Source: Actinomycetota bacterium | GTDB lineage: Bacteria; Actinomycetota; Acidimicrobiia; IMCC26256; PALSA-610 | Direction: 5' to 3' | Assembly: GCA_005773635.1 (NCBI GenBank) | Contig: SXHN01000059.1 | Span: forward strand, 1 to 62,341 | DNA: 62,341 bases | In this document: piece after piece, positions 23,937-32,332 of the stretch | How positions within the stretch are numbered: position 1 is the stretch's first letter | How the letters are laid out: each line of letters opens with the position of its first letter | Made by a program: the position numbers and the translations under genes | Notes under the pieces: model-generated | The model's input: only the letters and a program-made list of their open reading frames with translations | Database searches by the model: none | What the model was told of the DNA's origin: nothing

Positions 23937-25100
23937 CTATCGCGTAGTTGTCGGTGCTGTGGACGCTGATTCGATTGCTGAACCGTAGGCGCCAATGTGG
24001 GTGTCGATGCAAGCCGACCACGTGAATTTTGCTGCGACTTGTGGGCCTCTCGAGCGTAGGAATGACTGTTGTTCAGGTTCGAGTGCTCGTCGTAGCGCCG
24101 CCGTGAGCGCGTCGGCGTCGCCAGGGGCAGATGTAACTGCCGCATCGGCCAGGAACTCATCCATGGCGGTTCCGCGTGTCGTCACAAGCGGCGCACCACA
24201 GGCCATGGCTTCGAGCGCAGGGAGACCGAACCCTTCTGCCAACGACGGATACGCGACGATGACGGCCCTGCGATAGAGGGCTGCAACGGTGGAGTCGTCG
24301 ACGTAACCCGTGCGGATGACCGAGGCCGCTACTCCGTTGGCAAGAATTGCTTCGTTGAGCTCCGTTGTGCCCCAGCCATCACCTCCTGCAATGACGAGTC
24401 GTAGTTCGGGATGGTCGATACGTATTGACGAAAAGGCTTTGGTCAGGGTGGGAAGTGCCTTGCGGGGCTGAATCGTGCCAACGAAGGCGATGAAGTCTCC
24501 GGTAATGCCATGGGCGGCGAGAAGTTCGTTGTCGAACTTGGCCTGGACGACTGACCCGTCGGCCCGGAAACGATCGTGGTCAACGCCATGGTGGGCAACT
24601 GTGACGGGCGCGTGGTCAAGCACAAGCTCATGGAGCCGAGCTGCGGTGGTCTGTGAGACGCATACAAGGCGTGTCGCCCGCCGCGCGTTTGCCAGAATCG
24701 CGCGCCGAAAGAAATGCACTTTGACCCGCTGATGGGTTTCAGGATGATCGAAAAATGTGAGATCGTGAATGGTCACGACGGTCGCGCATTGCAGCCTCTG
24801 CGGCAGCGTGTAATGCGGGCCGTGCCAGAGATCACAGCCGATCTTGCGAGCGAAGCGACTACCTCGGTAGCGTTCCCAGGCAATGCGCAGCCCGCGAGAA
24901 TCGGGGACTTGGTTGTGAATTGTCGCCCGAGGGCAGATCATGTTCCAGCGCAAGTCGGATCGTCGAGCCAAGAGATGCAATTCGACTGCGTCGTGTTCGG
25001 CGAGACCACGAGCTAATTCAACGGTGTAGACGCCGGCGCCGACCGGCTGTGTTGGGACCGCCGAGACATCGAGCAATACACGAATCACGCGGCTGACCAT
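23937..25100 (-). CDS. Glycosyltransferase family 4 (GT-B), GDP-mannose/rhamnose-type
   Basis: 387 aa GT-B enzyme. N-lobe VRLLLDVSAVPTQPVGAGVY-like start (RVLLDVSAVP...GAGVYTVELARGLAE), middle AFVGTIQPRKALPTL (sugar-diphosphate loop) and C-lobe YPSLAEGFGLPALEAMACGAP, the EX7E donor-binding motif of GT4. ATG 25100 lies 16 bases within the end of the preceding GT gene, so the two are coupled. Just 13 nt separate its stop from rmd. The enzyme probably transfers a D-rhamnose or mannose unit; linkage unknown. Confidence 0.85.
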   Translation of the reverse strand: MVSRVIRVLLDVSAVPTQPVGAGVYTVELARGLAEHDAVELHLLARRSDLRWNMICPRATIHNQVPDSRGLRIAWERYRGSRFARKIGCDLWHGPHYTLPQRLQCATVVTIHDLTFFDHPETHQRVKVHFFRRAILANARRATRLVCVSQTTAARLHELVLDHAPVTVAHHGVDHDRFRADGSVVQAKFDNELLAAHGITGDFIAFVGTIQPRKALPTLTKAFSSIRIDHPELRLVIAGGDGWGTTELNEAILANGVAASVIRTGYVDDSTVAALYRRAVIVAYPSLAEGFGLPALEAMACGAPLVTTRGTAMDEFLADAAVTSAPGDADALTAALRRALEPEQQSFLRSRGPQVAAKFTWSACIDTHIGAYGSAIESASTAPTTTR

Positions 25101-26167
25101 AATTTCAAAACTCGGCGATACAGAGTTGCATGGCGTTCGACGCTTGAGCGCCAAGTGAATGCCTTGGATCGTTCCATGCCTGCCTGTGACACTTGAACCC
25201 GTTGCCCCTCATCGAAGATCAAGGACTCCAATGCCGAAGCGAGTGCATCGGCGTCGTCCGCAGCGACACGGAGGCCGCCGTCGCCAACGACCTCCTCGGT
25301 TGCGCTGCCGCGCGCGACAACGGTGGGGCATCCACGGCTCATTGCTTCGACGGCCGGCAAACCGAAGCCTTCATATATTGATGGAATCGCGCACGCCAAG
25401 GCCTTTCGGTAGAGCGCATCGATCACCGTCCATGGCAATTGCCCCATGCGGCGGACACCAGGCGCTTCGATCGGCCCGATTTCACCCCACCCATTCGGAC
25501 CAACGATGAGTAGCTCGAGGTCAGGGATGAGCGACCTCAGCTGTTGGTGCGCGGCAACCAGAATGGGGAGTCGCTTACGCGGTTCGACCGTCCCGACAGT
25601 CAAGAGAAACGGCCGATACTGATTCACGGCGGAGAGCCGTTCGTCTACATCTGCTGCACTCATTGGTTCTGGCGGATCGGTTCCGAGGTACGCTGTATCT
25701 ACTTGTTCCGCTCGAAACCCCAATGAATACAGCTCATATTGAGTAAACTGCGACGGGGCAATCACCAGTGTTGCGTGTTTGCGCGCCAATTCGAGGCCGC
25801 GTTCGTGAAACGCTCGTCCACGCCGCGTCGTGGTGGCGGGGAATCGGTGGAACGCAATATCGTGCGCAGTGACGATGAGCGGGCGGTCGCGAACCGGCGG
25901 CACGGCGAGGCTCGGCGCGTGCACTATGTCACCAGCGACAGACACGGTCGGGCGACGAAACCAATTCCATGCTTCATAGCGAATCGAACCGTTCGGCCAG
26001 CCCAGATCTGCGTACGTGCACGCGATGCCTTTGGGCTTCGGTCCGGCCGCAAAGGCTGCAACTTCGATGTCGTGGCGGGGCAATTCTCTCACAAGGGCGC
26101 GCGCGTACCTTGCGATTCCTCCCGGAACAGGTTGGAGCAGTTGTCCGATATGCAGAGCGACCTTCAT
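25085..26167 (-). CDS. Glycosyltransferase family 4 (GT-B)
   Basis: 360 aa. N-lobe VALHIGQLLQPVPGGIARYARALVRELP, the usual GGIxRY acceptor loop; central LTVGTVEPRKRLPILV; C-lobe IPSIYEGFGLPAVEAMSRGCPTV with the GT4 EX7E. ATG at 26167 overlaps the upstream GT stop (ATGA). Similar to its neighbours on both sides, so this trio 23937-27297 may be duplicated members with different linkage specificity. Confidence 0.85.
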   Translation of the reverse strand: MKVALHIGQLLQPVPGGIARYARALVRELPRHDIEVAAFAAGPKPKGIACTYADLGWPNGSIRYEAWNWFRRPTVSVAGDIVHAPSLAVPPVRDRPLIVTAHDIAFHRFPATTTRRGRAFHERGLELARKHATLVIAPSQFTQYELYSLGFRAEQVDTAYLGTDPPEPMSAADVDERLSAVNQYRPFLLTVGTVEPRKRLPILVAAHQQLRSLIPDLELLIVGPNGWGEIGPIEAPGVRRMGQLPWTVIDALYRKALACAIPSIYEGFGLPAVEAMSRGCPTVVARGSATEEVVGDGGLRVAADDADALASALESLIFDEGQRVQVSQAGMERSKAFTWRSSVERHATLYRRVLKLWSAA

Positions 26168-27297
26168 CGCGCTAGGAGTTGGTAAATCGATCGGATTTCG
26201 GTAGCGCATGCACTCCAGGAGAACTTTGAACTCTGTTGATAGCCGCGATCGATGAGCTTGGAGCGTTGCTGATCGTTGCTATGCAGGTCGATGAGCCCCG
26301 TTGCCATCGCTGCTTCGTCGGTTGGTTCCACCAAGACTGCGGCACCCCCTGCGATTTCGGGGATCGATCCTGCGTTCGCGGTGAGCACAGGAACTCCCAC
26401 GCTCATCGCTTCGAGAATCGGGAACCCGAATCCTTCGTACACGCTGGGATACGCGAGTGCTCGTGCGTTTCGAATCAGCCAACCCTTCGCCGGCTCTCCG
26501 ATCGCGCCGGTAATGACGATTCTTGCAGCAGTTGCTGGTGCCACGCGCGCGATCGCGGCGTCGATCTCTGGGCGGGCGGGTCCGTCGTTGCCCACGATGA
26601 CGAGATGAAGATCATGGTGATCGGCTGCGATGCTCCCAAACGCGGCAACGAGGTGCGCGAAATTCTTTCGTGGCTCCAACGTGCCCACGGCGACGATGTA
26701 CGGCACACCGTTAGCGATCGGCACAAAGCGCGCGATTTCCGCGGGAACACCCAACGCGGGAGCGAGCGATGGCACTCCCCAGTGCACGACATGGATGCGC
26801 CGCGCCGCTCGCAAACCAGGTCCGAAGATGTCTTCGACTTCGTCGGCCACGAACTGCGACGGGACATGGATGTGAACTCCACGATCGAAGGCTCGTCGCA
26901 GACTCGGCTCAAGTGCCTGGACAGCCGCGCTACACAGCGTCCGATGTCGGACAATCGAACAGTCGTGCACCGTTGCCAAGGTCGGGATCTTTGAGGGAGG
27001 AACGAGAAAATTTGTGGCGTGAACGACGGAAGAGTTGCCAAATGCGCGGTCGATTCGGGGGCGATCCGCTTTGGCCCACAGGGAGACAAAGGCGCCCGCG
27101 CCCGCGAGAATCGTTGTGCCTTCCGGGAGCTGATCGCGCTCGCGTCGGGCCCGCGTGCTGATTGCATACGGGTGTACTCGCGTGGGCTCGTCGAGCAGTG
27201 CCAAGCCCGTGAGGAGTTCGGTAATGGATCGCGCAATCCCAGTGCGTTGTGCCGCCAGCGCAGTGACGTCGATCGCAACTTGCAGCGGATTCAACAC
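26164..27297 (-). CDS. Glycosyltransferase family 4 (GT-B)
   Basis: 377 aa. Opens VAIDVTALAAQRTGIARSITELL (DVTAL..RTGI.R motif of the family used for lipopolysaccharide-type mannosyl/rhamnosyl transfer), central AVGTLEPRKNFAHLV, C-lobe YPSVYEGFGFPILEAMSVGVPVL. Start GTG at 27297; a TTG follows immediately. 42 nt separate it from the preceding GT2 gene, the largest gap in this run. Confidence 0.85.
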   Translation of the reverse strand: MLNPLQVAIDVTALAAQRTGIARSITELLTGLALLDEPTRVHPYAISTRARRERDQLPEGTTILAGAGAFVSLWAKADRPRIDRAFGNSSVVHATNFLVPPSKIPTLATVHDCSIVRHRTLCSAAVQALEPSLRRAFDRGVHIHVPSQFVADEVEDIFGPGLRAARRIHVVHWGVPSLAPALGVPAEIARFVPIANGVPYIVAVGTLEPRKNFAHLVAAFGSIAADHHDLHLVIVGNDGPARPEIDAAIARVAPATAARIVITGAIGEPAKGWLIRNARALAYPSVYEGFGFPILEAMSVGVPVLTANAGSIPEIAGGAAVLVEPTDEAAMATGLIDLHSNDQQRSKLIDRGYQQSSKFSWSACATEIRSIYQLLAR

Positions 27298-27339
27298 GTT
27301 TGCGAAGTTACTAGCCGTGCGTGCCGTGCGCGATCACCG

Positions 27340-28473
27340 TCACAGCGACGCCAAGTCAGACGGCAATTCAGACGACCATTCAGACTGGGGCTGGGTCTCG
27401 GTCAGGAGCGCAGACTGGTCGTGAAGCCAATCTTGTGATGCTCTAATCATGCTGAAATGAAATAAATGATCGGTGATCACTGATTCGGCTCGGTCCGCGC
27501 GGATTGAAACGTCGGCGCGTCGCGACACCAACGAGATGCCTTGCGGTGTGACGTTGCACAGCGTGTGATGTCCGGAGGAAAACGGAACCGACGTGCTGAT
27601 CTTGTTGTACAGCGCATTCAGAGCCGAAGCGGTAGGCAACACATGCAGTGTGCGGGTAGCGCAATCAACATCGCGGGCGGCCGCAAACCGGTGGGGTTCC
27701 TGGTCGAGATCGTAAATGTTCGAGTGATGAGCGAGATTTGTGGCGTGCTTTTGGGCAAAGCGACGTTGTTGGGCATCGCGGAGCCGAACTGCGTCGTCTG
27801 GATTGCTCGACGCACCTTGGGCGTGAACAACTTTCGATCCCGGGACGTATTGGATCCTGAGTCCACGCGCTCGGAGCTTGGACGCAAAGTCCACGTCTTC
27901 GTAGTACGCGAGCCCGTATCCGCAATCAAGGCCACCAAACTCGCGATAGGTGGATGTGCGAAGCACCCAACACGCGGCTGAGCCGTAGACAACGGATCGG
28001 GGCGTCTGGATATGTTCATCGTTGCTTTCGACGCCGTAGTACATCGGTTCAGCCCGCCCATCGGCGTCGGTGTGGCAACCCGCCTCTTGCACCGAGCCGT
28101 TTTCGTTGAGCAGCATCGGGACCGCGATACCGAGATTCGGATCATGGTCGAACGCTGCGATGAGCGGTTCGATCCAGAGCGGTGGAACGACGGTGTCGCT
28201 ATTGAGCAAGCATACGAACGGTGCGGTTGCGTGATTTACTGCGAGATTGTTGCCGCCCGAGAAGCCACTGTTGGTTGGGCTCTCGATGTATTGCGCGACA
28301 GTCAGATTTTCGCGTAGCCATTCGCGAGTGCCGTCGGTTGAGCCATTGTCGACCACCACCAGCTGGTACGGCATGGACGTATGTGAGCGGACCGCTTCAA
28401 TTGCGGCTTGGACGCGTGCAAGCGCGCCGAACGTGACGATACAGATGCTGACGACGGGCGATTCGGAGTTCAT
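27340..28473 (-). CDS. Glycosyltransferase family 2, rhamnosyltransferase-like
   Basis: 377 aa GT-A enzyme without membrane segments. VSICIVTFGALARVQAAI, LVVVDNGSTDGTREWL, CLLNSDTVVPP (DxD-like SDT) and the late YYEDVDFASKLRARG are typical of the WbbL/rhamnosyltransferase branch. The C-terminal ~100 residues beyond the catalytic domain are not recognised. Its ATG overlaps the stop of the upstream gene (ATGA), indicating coupled translation. Confidence 0.85.
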   Translation of the reverse strand: MNSESPVVSICIVTFGALARVQAAIEAVRSHTSMPYQLVVVDNGSTDGTREWLRENLTVAQYIESPTNSGFSGGNNLAVNHATAPFVCLLNSDTVVPPLWIEPLIAAFDHDPNLGIAVPMLLNENGSVQEAGCHTDADGRAEPMYYGVESNDEHIQTPRSVVYGSAACWVLRTSTYREFGGLDCGYGLAYYEDVDFASKLRARGLRIQYVPGSKVVHAQGASSNPDDAVRLRDAQQRRFAQKHATNLAHHSNIYDLDQEPHRFAAARDVDCATRTLHVLPTASALNALYNKISTSVPFSSGHHTLCNVTPQGISLVSRRADVSIRADRAESVITDHLFHFSMIRASQDWLHDQSALLTETQPQSEWSSELPSDLASL

Positions 28474-29498
28474 TGGCGTTTCAGCAAGCGCGACGAGATC
28501 TTGTCGATCAGCGTTCGGCTTTCTCGAGCTCGTTCTACTTCGCGCGCCGCGTTGTTCCGCAGCGCGCGAACGTAATTTGCGAAGATGGCTCGTTCGTGGG
28601 CAAGCCGACGTTGGTGTACCACTAGCGCCGCGCGCAGCGCTCGGACTTCTTCTGAGACCAACACATTTTGGGACTCGCGCCCGATGAGTTGGACTGTTTC
28701 ATCGAACTCGCGATCGATGTCAGCAATCTCCGCGGCGATCGAGTGTGACTGAATCGGACGGTTGTGCGCAGGTACGCCGTAAGAGGCTGCGATTGCTAGT
28801 ACGGTGGGATCGAATGTTATGACGAGCGCAGCGTTGGCAATCGCACTCACGACGTCTTCAACACTGGATTGAGACGCTGGGATTGTGTGATGCGGAACTG
28901 TTTGCGCAACAGGCGAGGGAGCATCGCTCTGCGAATGTATTGAGACGAGCGCGCAGTTGGGTCGTTCTCGTTGAGCAGCTACGCCGTCTTCGAGACTTGC
29001 ACTTGAAGCGTCGAGCACTATTGCCGGTTCGGTTGCGGGCCACCAGTGCATCGCTCGCAGAAATTCAAGTCGCTGTGAACAAAACTCCTTGTCCCAAATC
29101 CGTGAAGTGAGCAGCGCTGGGTGTGCAGCACGCGGATCCCGAGCAACTGGGATCGTGTTCGCAGGATTGTCGAAGAGCTCTCCCATGGTATTGATATCCG
29201 ATTCGGATCTGGTAGCGAGGTAACGGCTTGCATCAATTTCGCCAACGCGCACAATGAGCGCGATGGATTGGGCCAGCGCTTCGCGAAGTTGATCAGTGAC
29301 GGGGCTGAGCGGCTCGATTGCGAAGCCGGCAGTTACCGGGAGGGTGCTTGGGCCGAATGGAGCGAATATGCGAATCGTGGCGTTCGGTACTCGGCGAACG
29401 AGTTCGCGTGCCGCGATTCGCATTCGTATGTGGGCTTCGAGGTCGCCCGTGTCGAACTGGCCCCACAGTCCAATGCTGATGTCGTTGGAGTGAGCCAT
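28470..29498 (-). CDS. Polysaccharide-cluster protein, possibly pyruvyl-transferase-like
   Basis: 342 aa, not securely recognised. The start IGLWGQFDTGDLEAHIRMRIAARELVRRVPNATIRIFAPFG recalls the G-(D/N)xGD-AxxxR entry of PS_pyruv_trans proteins, and AALVITFDPTVLAIAASYGVP recalls its 'observed place' loop, but the match is weak. The last 70 residues (REFDETVQL to the end) are charged and helical, likely a coiled coil. ATG 29498, 10 nt after the double-GT stop; no clear RBS. A glycan-modifying or chain-length role is inferred only from its place between GT genes. Confidence 0.55.
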   Translation of the reverse strand: MAHSNDISIGLWGQFDTGDLEAHIRMRIAARELVRRVPNATIRIFAPFGPSTLPVTAGFAIEPLSPVTDQLREALAQSIALIVRVGEIDASRYLATRSESDINTMGELFDNPANTIPVARDPRAAHPALLTSRIWDKEFCSQRLEFLRAMHWWPATEPAIVLDASSASLEDGVAAQRERPNCALVSIHSQSDAPSPVAQTVPHHTIPASQSSVEDVVSAIANAALVITFDPTVLAIAASYGVPAHNRPIQSHSIAAEIADIDREFDETVQLIGRESQNVLVSEEVRALRAALVVHQRRLAHERAIFANYVRALRNNAAREVERARESRTLIDKISSRLLKRQ

Positions 29499-29508
29499 AT
29501 CGGTGACG

Positions 29509-31974
29509 CTATCGGCCAGCGGAGAGGGACGGATCGACAACAGGGTGGTGGGTTCGGTGGAGTTCCACGATCTCAAGCACTCGCTGTGCGGCTGCATCGA
29601 ATGTCCATGACTCGCTGTGGCGGTGCGCTGACAACGAGAGTTGTTTGCGCACACCCTCGTTGTTGATCAGGTCGATGATTTGGCCGGCGATATCCGAGGC
29701 GGTACTTGAACTATTGATCACTCGAACAACGCCTTGTGGGAGTTCGTTCGCCGTCGATATCGAAGTGATTGTGGGTATTCCGTACGCGATTGTGTCGCAG
29801 AGCGCTGCGGATGCTTCGCCTCGGGTCGAAGCGCGAAGCTGGACTGCAATGTCGGTGCGTTCGAGCCAACTGGCGTAGCTCGTGTCGTCGGTGAATCCAG
29901 TAAAGATGACCTGCGGTGTGATACCGAGTTTGGCGACGTGTGCTGCCAGGGTTGCATGGAGTGAGTCGGCAAGTTCTCCCACGAACACCAAACGCGCGGG
30001 CCGGTCGGTCGTCTGCGTGACTTCGCTGAACGCGCTGATGAGATCATGTGGCTGTTTCAGAGGGTCTATCCAACCCAACGTCGAGATTGTGATGGTTTCG
30101 CCAATGCTGGTCGTCGTGTTGGTGGTGGCTCGGAGTGCAGCGTTGCGCGTGTGGGCGGATTTCGGGACCGGGTAGGGAAGCGGAACGACATAGATGTCGA
30201 GATCACTCGGTGCCTCGCGGCGGGCGATCGCCGCCGCGGCTTCAGTGTTAACGATGAGGGCACGTGCGTTACGTAACAGTTCGCGCAACATCGCCAGCCC
30301 TTGGCGGTCGTAGGTTTCGGTGAGCCACCAGTCGTGATCCGACAGAATCGGCCCTGAACCGTAGAGGTCGTGAACTTTCGCCCGCATATGTGCGCGTGCT
30401 CGTTCCAAAGTGGCAGGTGTTGCCTCACCCGAAGGCAGAAAAAGTCCTTGGCTTGTGAGGTACAGCCCCGCGAGGTGCGCATCGTGGAGCCAAACGATGC
30501 CAGGGGTTCGCAGGGCGCTGGCGAGTGTTGCTCGGTGGTAGTGCCCGTTGCCGATCGTGTGAATCAAGGCGTCGTACGCGCCCACATGCAAGGTTCGGCC
30601 TAACGATTGCACCGGATACGAGCCGTACGCTCGAGGCAGATGCGCAGGAAAGGGGTCGTCGCCCTCGGTGAAGAAGTCAATCTGGCATCTCGACGCGAGC
30701 GCCTCGCCAATTCGAGCATTGAATGTCCCGATACCTGATTTCGAAGGTGGAAACGGTCCGACGAGTGCGATGTTGAGCTGGTCGCTTGCCTGCCGGGGGC
30801 TGCGATGCGTTCTACGAGGAGTTTGTTGAGCGCAGTCGTGCCACGCGTGTTCGGTACGTTGCGCGACCTTCGACCAAACATGGGTGTCGGCGGCGCGTTG
30901 CGATGCGGTGAGGAGATCGCGGCGAAACGTTGTATCGGTGAGTGTCCGCAGCAGCAATGCCGCGAGTGCGGAATCGTCGTTCGGTGCGAAGGTGCCCGGA
31001 ACGAAATTGAGAACTTCCGGCAGGGAAGATGAATTCGTGGTGAGAACTGGGGCGCCGCAGCGGGCTGCCTCAAGAGCGGGCAACCCGAAGCCTTCGTAGT
31101 GTGATGACAGTATGAAAGCATCGGTGTGGGTGTACAGCGACCGTAGTTCCTCGTCGTTGATATGGCCTGTGAACACAACGTCGCGTTCGTCGATCCCAAG
31201 GCTGATGATGTCGTGAGTCCAGGCTGCGCGACCTTCGGGTGGAAGGCTGCACGCGACGACAAGCTTGTGTTGAATTGCGCCGGTTCTTCGTAGTCTCGCG
31301 AAGGCCCGGAATGCGGTGTGCGGATCTTTGCGTGGGTCTCCCCATCCGGAGACCGCCAACAGATACGGCCCAGCAACAGTGGTGGGCCGACGGTCGGGAG
31401 TCGCTACGAAAAATTCCGATCCACCGGTTCCGTGCGAGACAACTCTTGTTGGATCAAGCGCGAATTGTTGGAGCGCGTCGCGGCGAGTGTGTTCAGAGAT
31501 TGTAAGAACGATGTTGGAACGCCGAATGAGTTGCGCTCGGAGGCGAAAGAGTTGTTGTTGTTGAAGAGTTCTTTGATGTACTTCGGGAAACAGATACGGG
31601 ATGGTGTCGAAGACCATGGTGGACAAAACGTCGGCTTGCAGCAGCGCATGCCGTACCGATACGCCCGCCTCGGGGATCGTGGGTTCGAAGGGAGACGGGA
31701 TGTGATACACGACTCGCTCAAATTTGCGACGAGCGTCGCGCATGATTTGAGGAGTGTTCCATCGAACAAGCTGCTCGCTCAGCCAATGCTGCGGCAGCGC
31801 GTTGGGAATGTCATACTGCGGATTGAGCGCGAGCGCCGAGAGTGGCGATTGGGATGCGATCAATGCATTGACGTGATCGACGAGATATCGACCGATGCCT
31901 CGGTCACGGTGTAACGGATTCTGAAGCGCCTGGATGTCGTAGATGACACCGACCGGTTGCCGCGAAGAACTCAA
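29509..31974 (-). CDS. Tandem double glycosyltransferase (GT4-GT4)
   Basis: 821 aa with two complete GT-B/GT4 enzymes in one chain. First half (about 1-390): YDIQALQNPLHRDRGIGRYL, GWGDPRKDPHTAFRAF, SSHYEGFGLPALEAARCGAPVL. Second half (about 400-810): IALVGPFPPSKSGIGTFNARIGEAL, TLGWIDPLKQPHDLISAF, LRASTRGEASAALCDTIAYGIP (a degenerate EX7E). Double GT4 proteins are known among polymerising mannosyl/rhamnosyltransferases that build repeating linkages (WbdA-type). Start TTG at 31974 overlaps the stop of the preceding gene (TTGA). Confidence 0.87.
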   Translation of the reverse strand: MSSSRQPVGVIYDIQALQNPLHRDRGIGRYLVDHVNALIASQSPLSALALNPQYDIPNALPQHWLSEQLVRWNTPQIMRDARRKFERVVYHIPSPFEPTIPEAGVSVRHALLQADVLSTMVFDTIPYLFPEVHQRTLQQQQLFRLRAQLIRRSNIVLTISEHTRRDALQQFALDPTRVVSHGTGGSEFFVATPDRRPTTVAGPYLLAVSGWGDPRKDPHTAFRAFARLRRTGAIQHKLVVACSLPPEGRAAWTHDIISLGIDERDVVFTGHINDEELRSLYTHTDAFILSSHYEGFGLPALEAARCGAPVLTTNSSSLPEVLNFVPGTFAPNDDSALAALLLRTLTDTTFRRDLLTASQRAADTHVWSKVAQRTEHAWHDCAQQTPRRTHRSPRQASDQLNIALVGPFPPSKSGIGTFNARIGEALASRCQIDFFTEGDDPFPAHLPRAYGSYPVQSLGRTLHVGAYDALIHTIGNGHYHRATLASALRTPGIVWLHDAHLAGLYLTSQGLFLPSGEATPATLERARAHMRAKVHDLYGSGPILSDHDWWLTETYDRQGLAMLRELLRNARALIVNTEAAAAIARREAPSDLDIYVVPLPYPVPKSAHTRNAALRATTNTTTSIGETITISTLGWIDPLKQPHDLISAFSEVTQTTDRPARLVFVGELADSLHATLAAHVAKLGITPQVIFTGFTDDTSYASWLERTDIAVQLRASTRGEASAALCDTIAYGIPTITSISTANELPQGVVRVINSSSTASDIAGQIIDLINNEGVRKQLSLSAHRHSESWTFDAAAQRVLEIVELHRTHHPVVDPSLSAGR

Positions 31975-32237
31975 GGCTGATCGGATTGATCGGATTGATC
32001 GCGATGGGTGGCTTCTTGCGTCAGATCTTCGATTTGGCGCTGGAGTTCGTAGGTCAGCTCAACGAGGGTCGCCACGTCAGCACGGAGGGCGTCTTGGATC
32101 GCTACGGCTTCTGTCCGCATCGCCTGTTCGACCGCGCGGCTCACTGCGAATTCGAGTCGTCGTTCGAAGGGCGCCATCATGCGTTTCGCCAACTGTCGTG
32201 TCGGGCCGCTGCCCAAAGGAGGAGAAGAGTCTGTCAT
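31971..32237 (-). CDS. Small coiled-coil protein (88 aa)
   Basis: Not recognised. Residues 20-80 are helical and heptad-like (MMAPFERRLEFAVSRAVEQAM, then VATLVELTYELQRQIEDLTQ), and the C-terminus holds a short repeat QSDQSDQ encoded by a near-perfect 9-nt repeat at about 31978-32000. ATG 32237 is chosen; a TACGAT box lies 8 nt upstream on this strand. First gene of the minus-strand glycan run and coupled (TTGA) to the double GT. A scaffold or chain-length role would fit but is inference. Confidence 0.65.
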   Translation of the reverse strand: MTDSSPPLGSGPTRQLAKRMMAPFERRLEFAVSRAVEQAMRTEAVAIQDALRADVATLVELTYELQRQIEDLTQEATHRDQSDQSDQP

Positions 32238-32278
32238 GAACCGGCATCGTATGGTGTCGACCCGTGTGTGGAGTGCGG

Positions 32279-32294
32279 CTCGCAAGCTTGCGAG
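32279..32294. promoter_or_regulatory. 16-bp perfect palindrome in the divergent promoter region
   Basis: CTCGCAAG followed directly by CTTGCGAG, with no loop, so a protein site is more likely than a hairpin. It lies between the starts of the coiled-coil gene (minus, 32237) and the methyltransferase gene (plus, 32333), 42 and 38 nt away. Confidence 0.55.
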
Positions 32295-32319
32295 GCGCTG
32301 CCGACCCACTGGTTCGCAC

Positions 32320-32325
32320 TAGGTT
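32320..32325 (+). promoter_or_regulatory. -10 box of the methyltransferase gene (leaderless)
   Basis: TAGGTT ends 7 nt before the ATG at 32333 and no Shine-Dalgarno is present, as in a leaderless transcript. Confidence 0.35.
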
Positions 32326-32332
32326 CGGCTCA

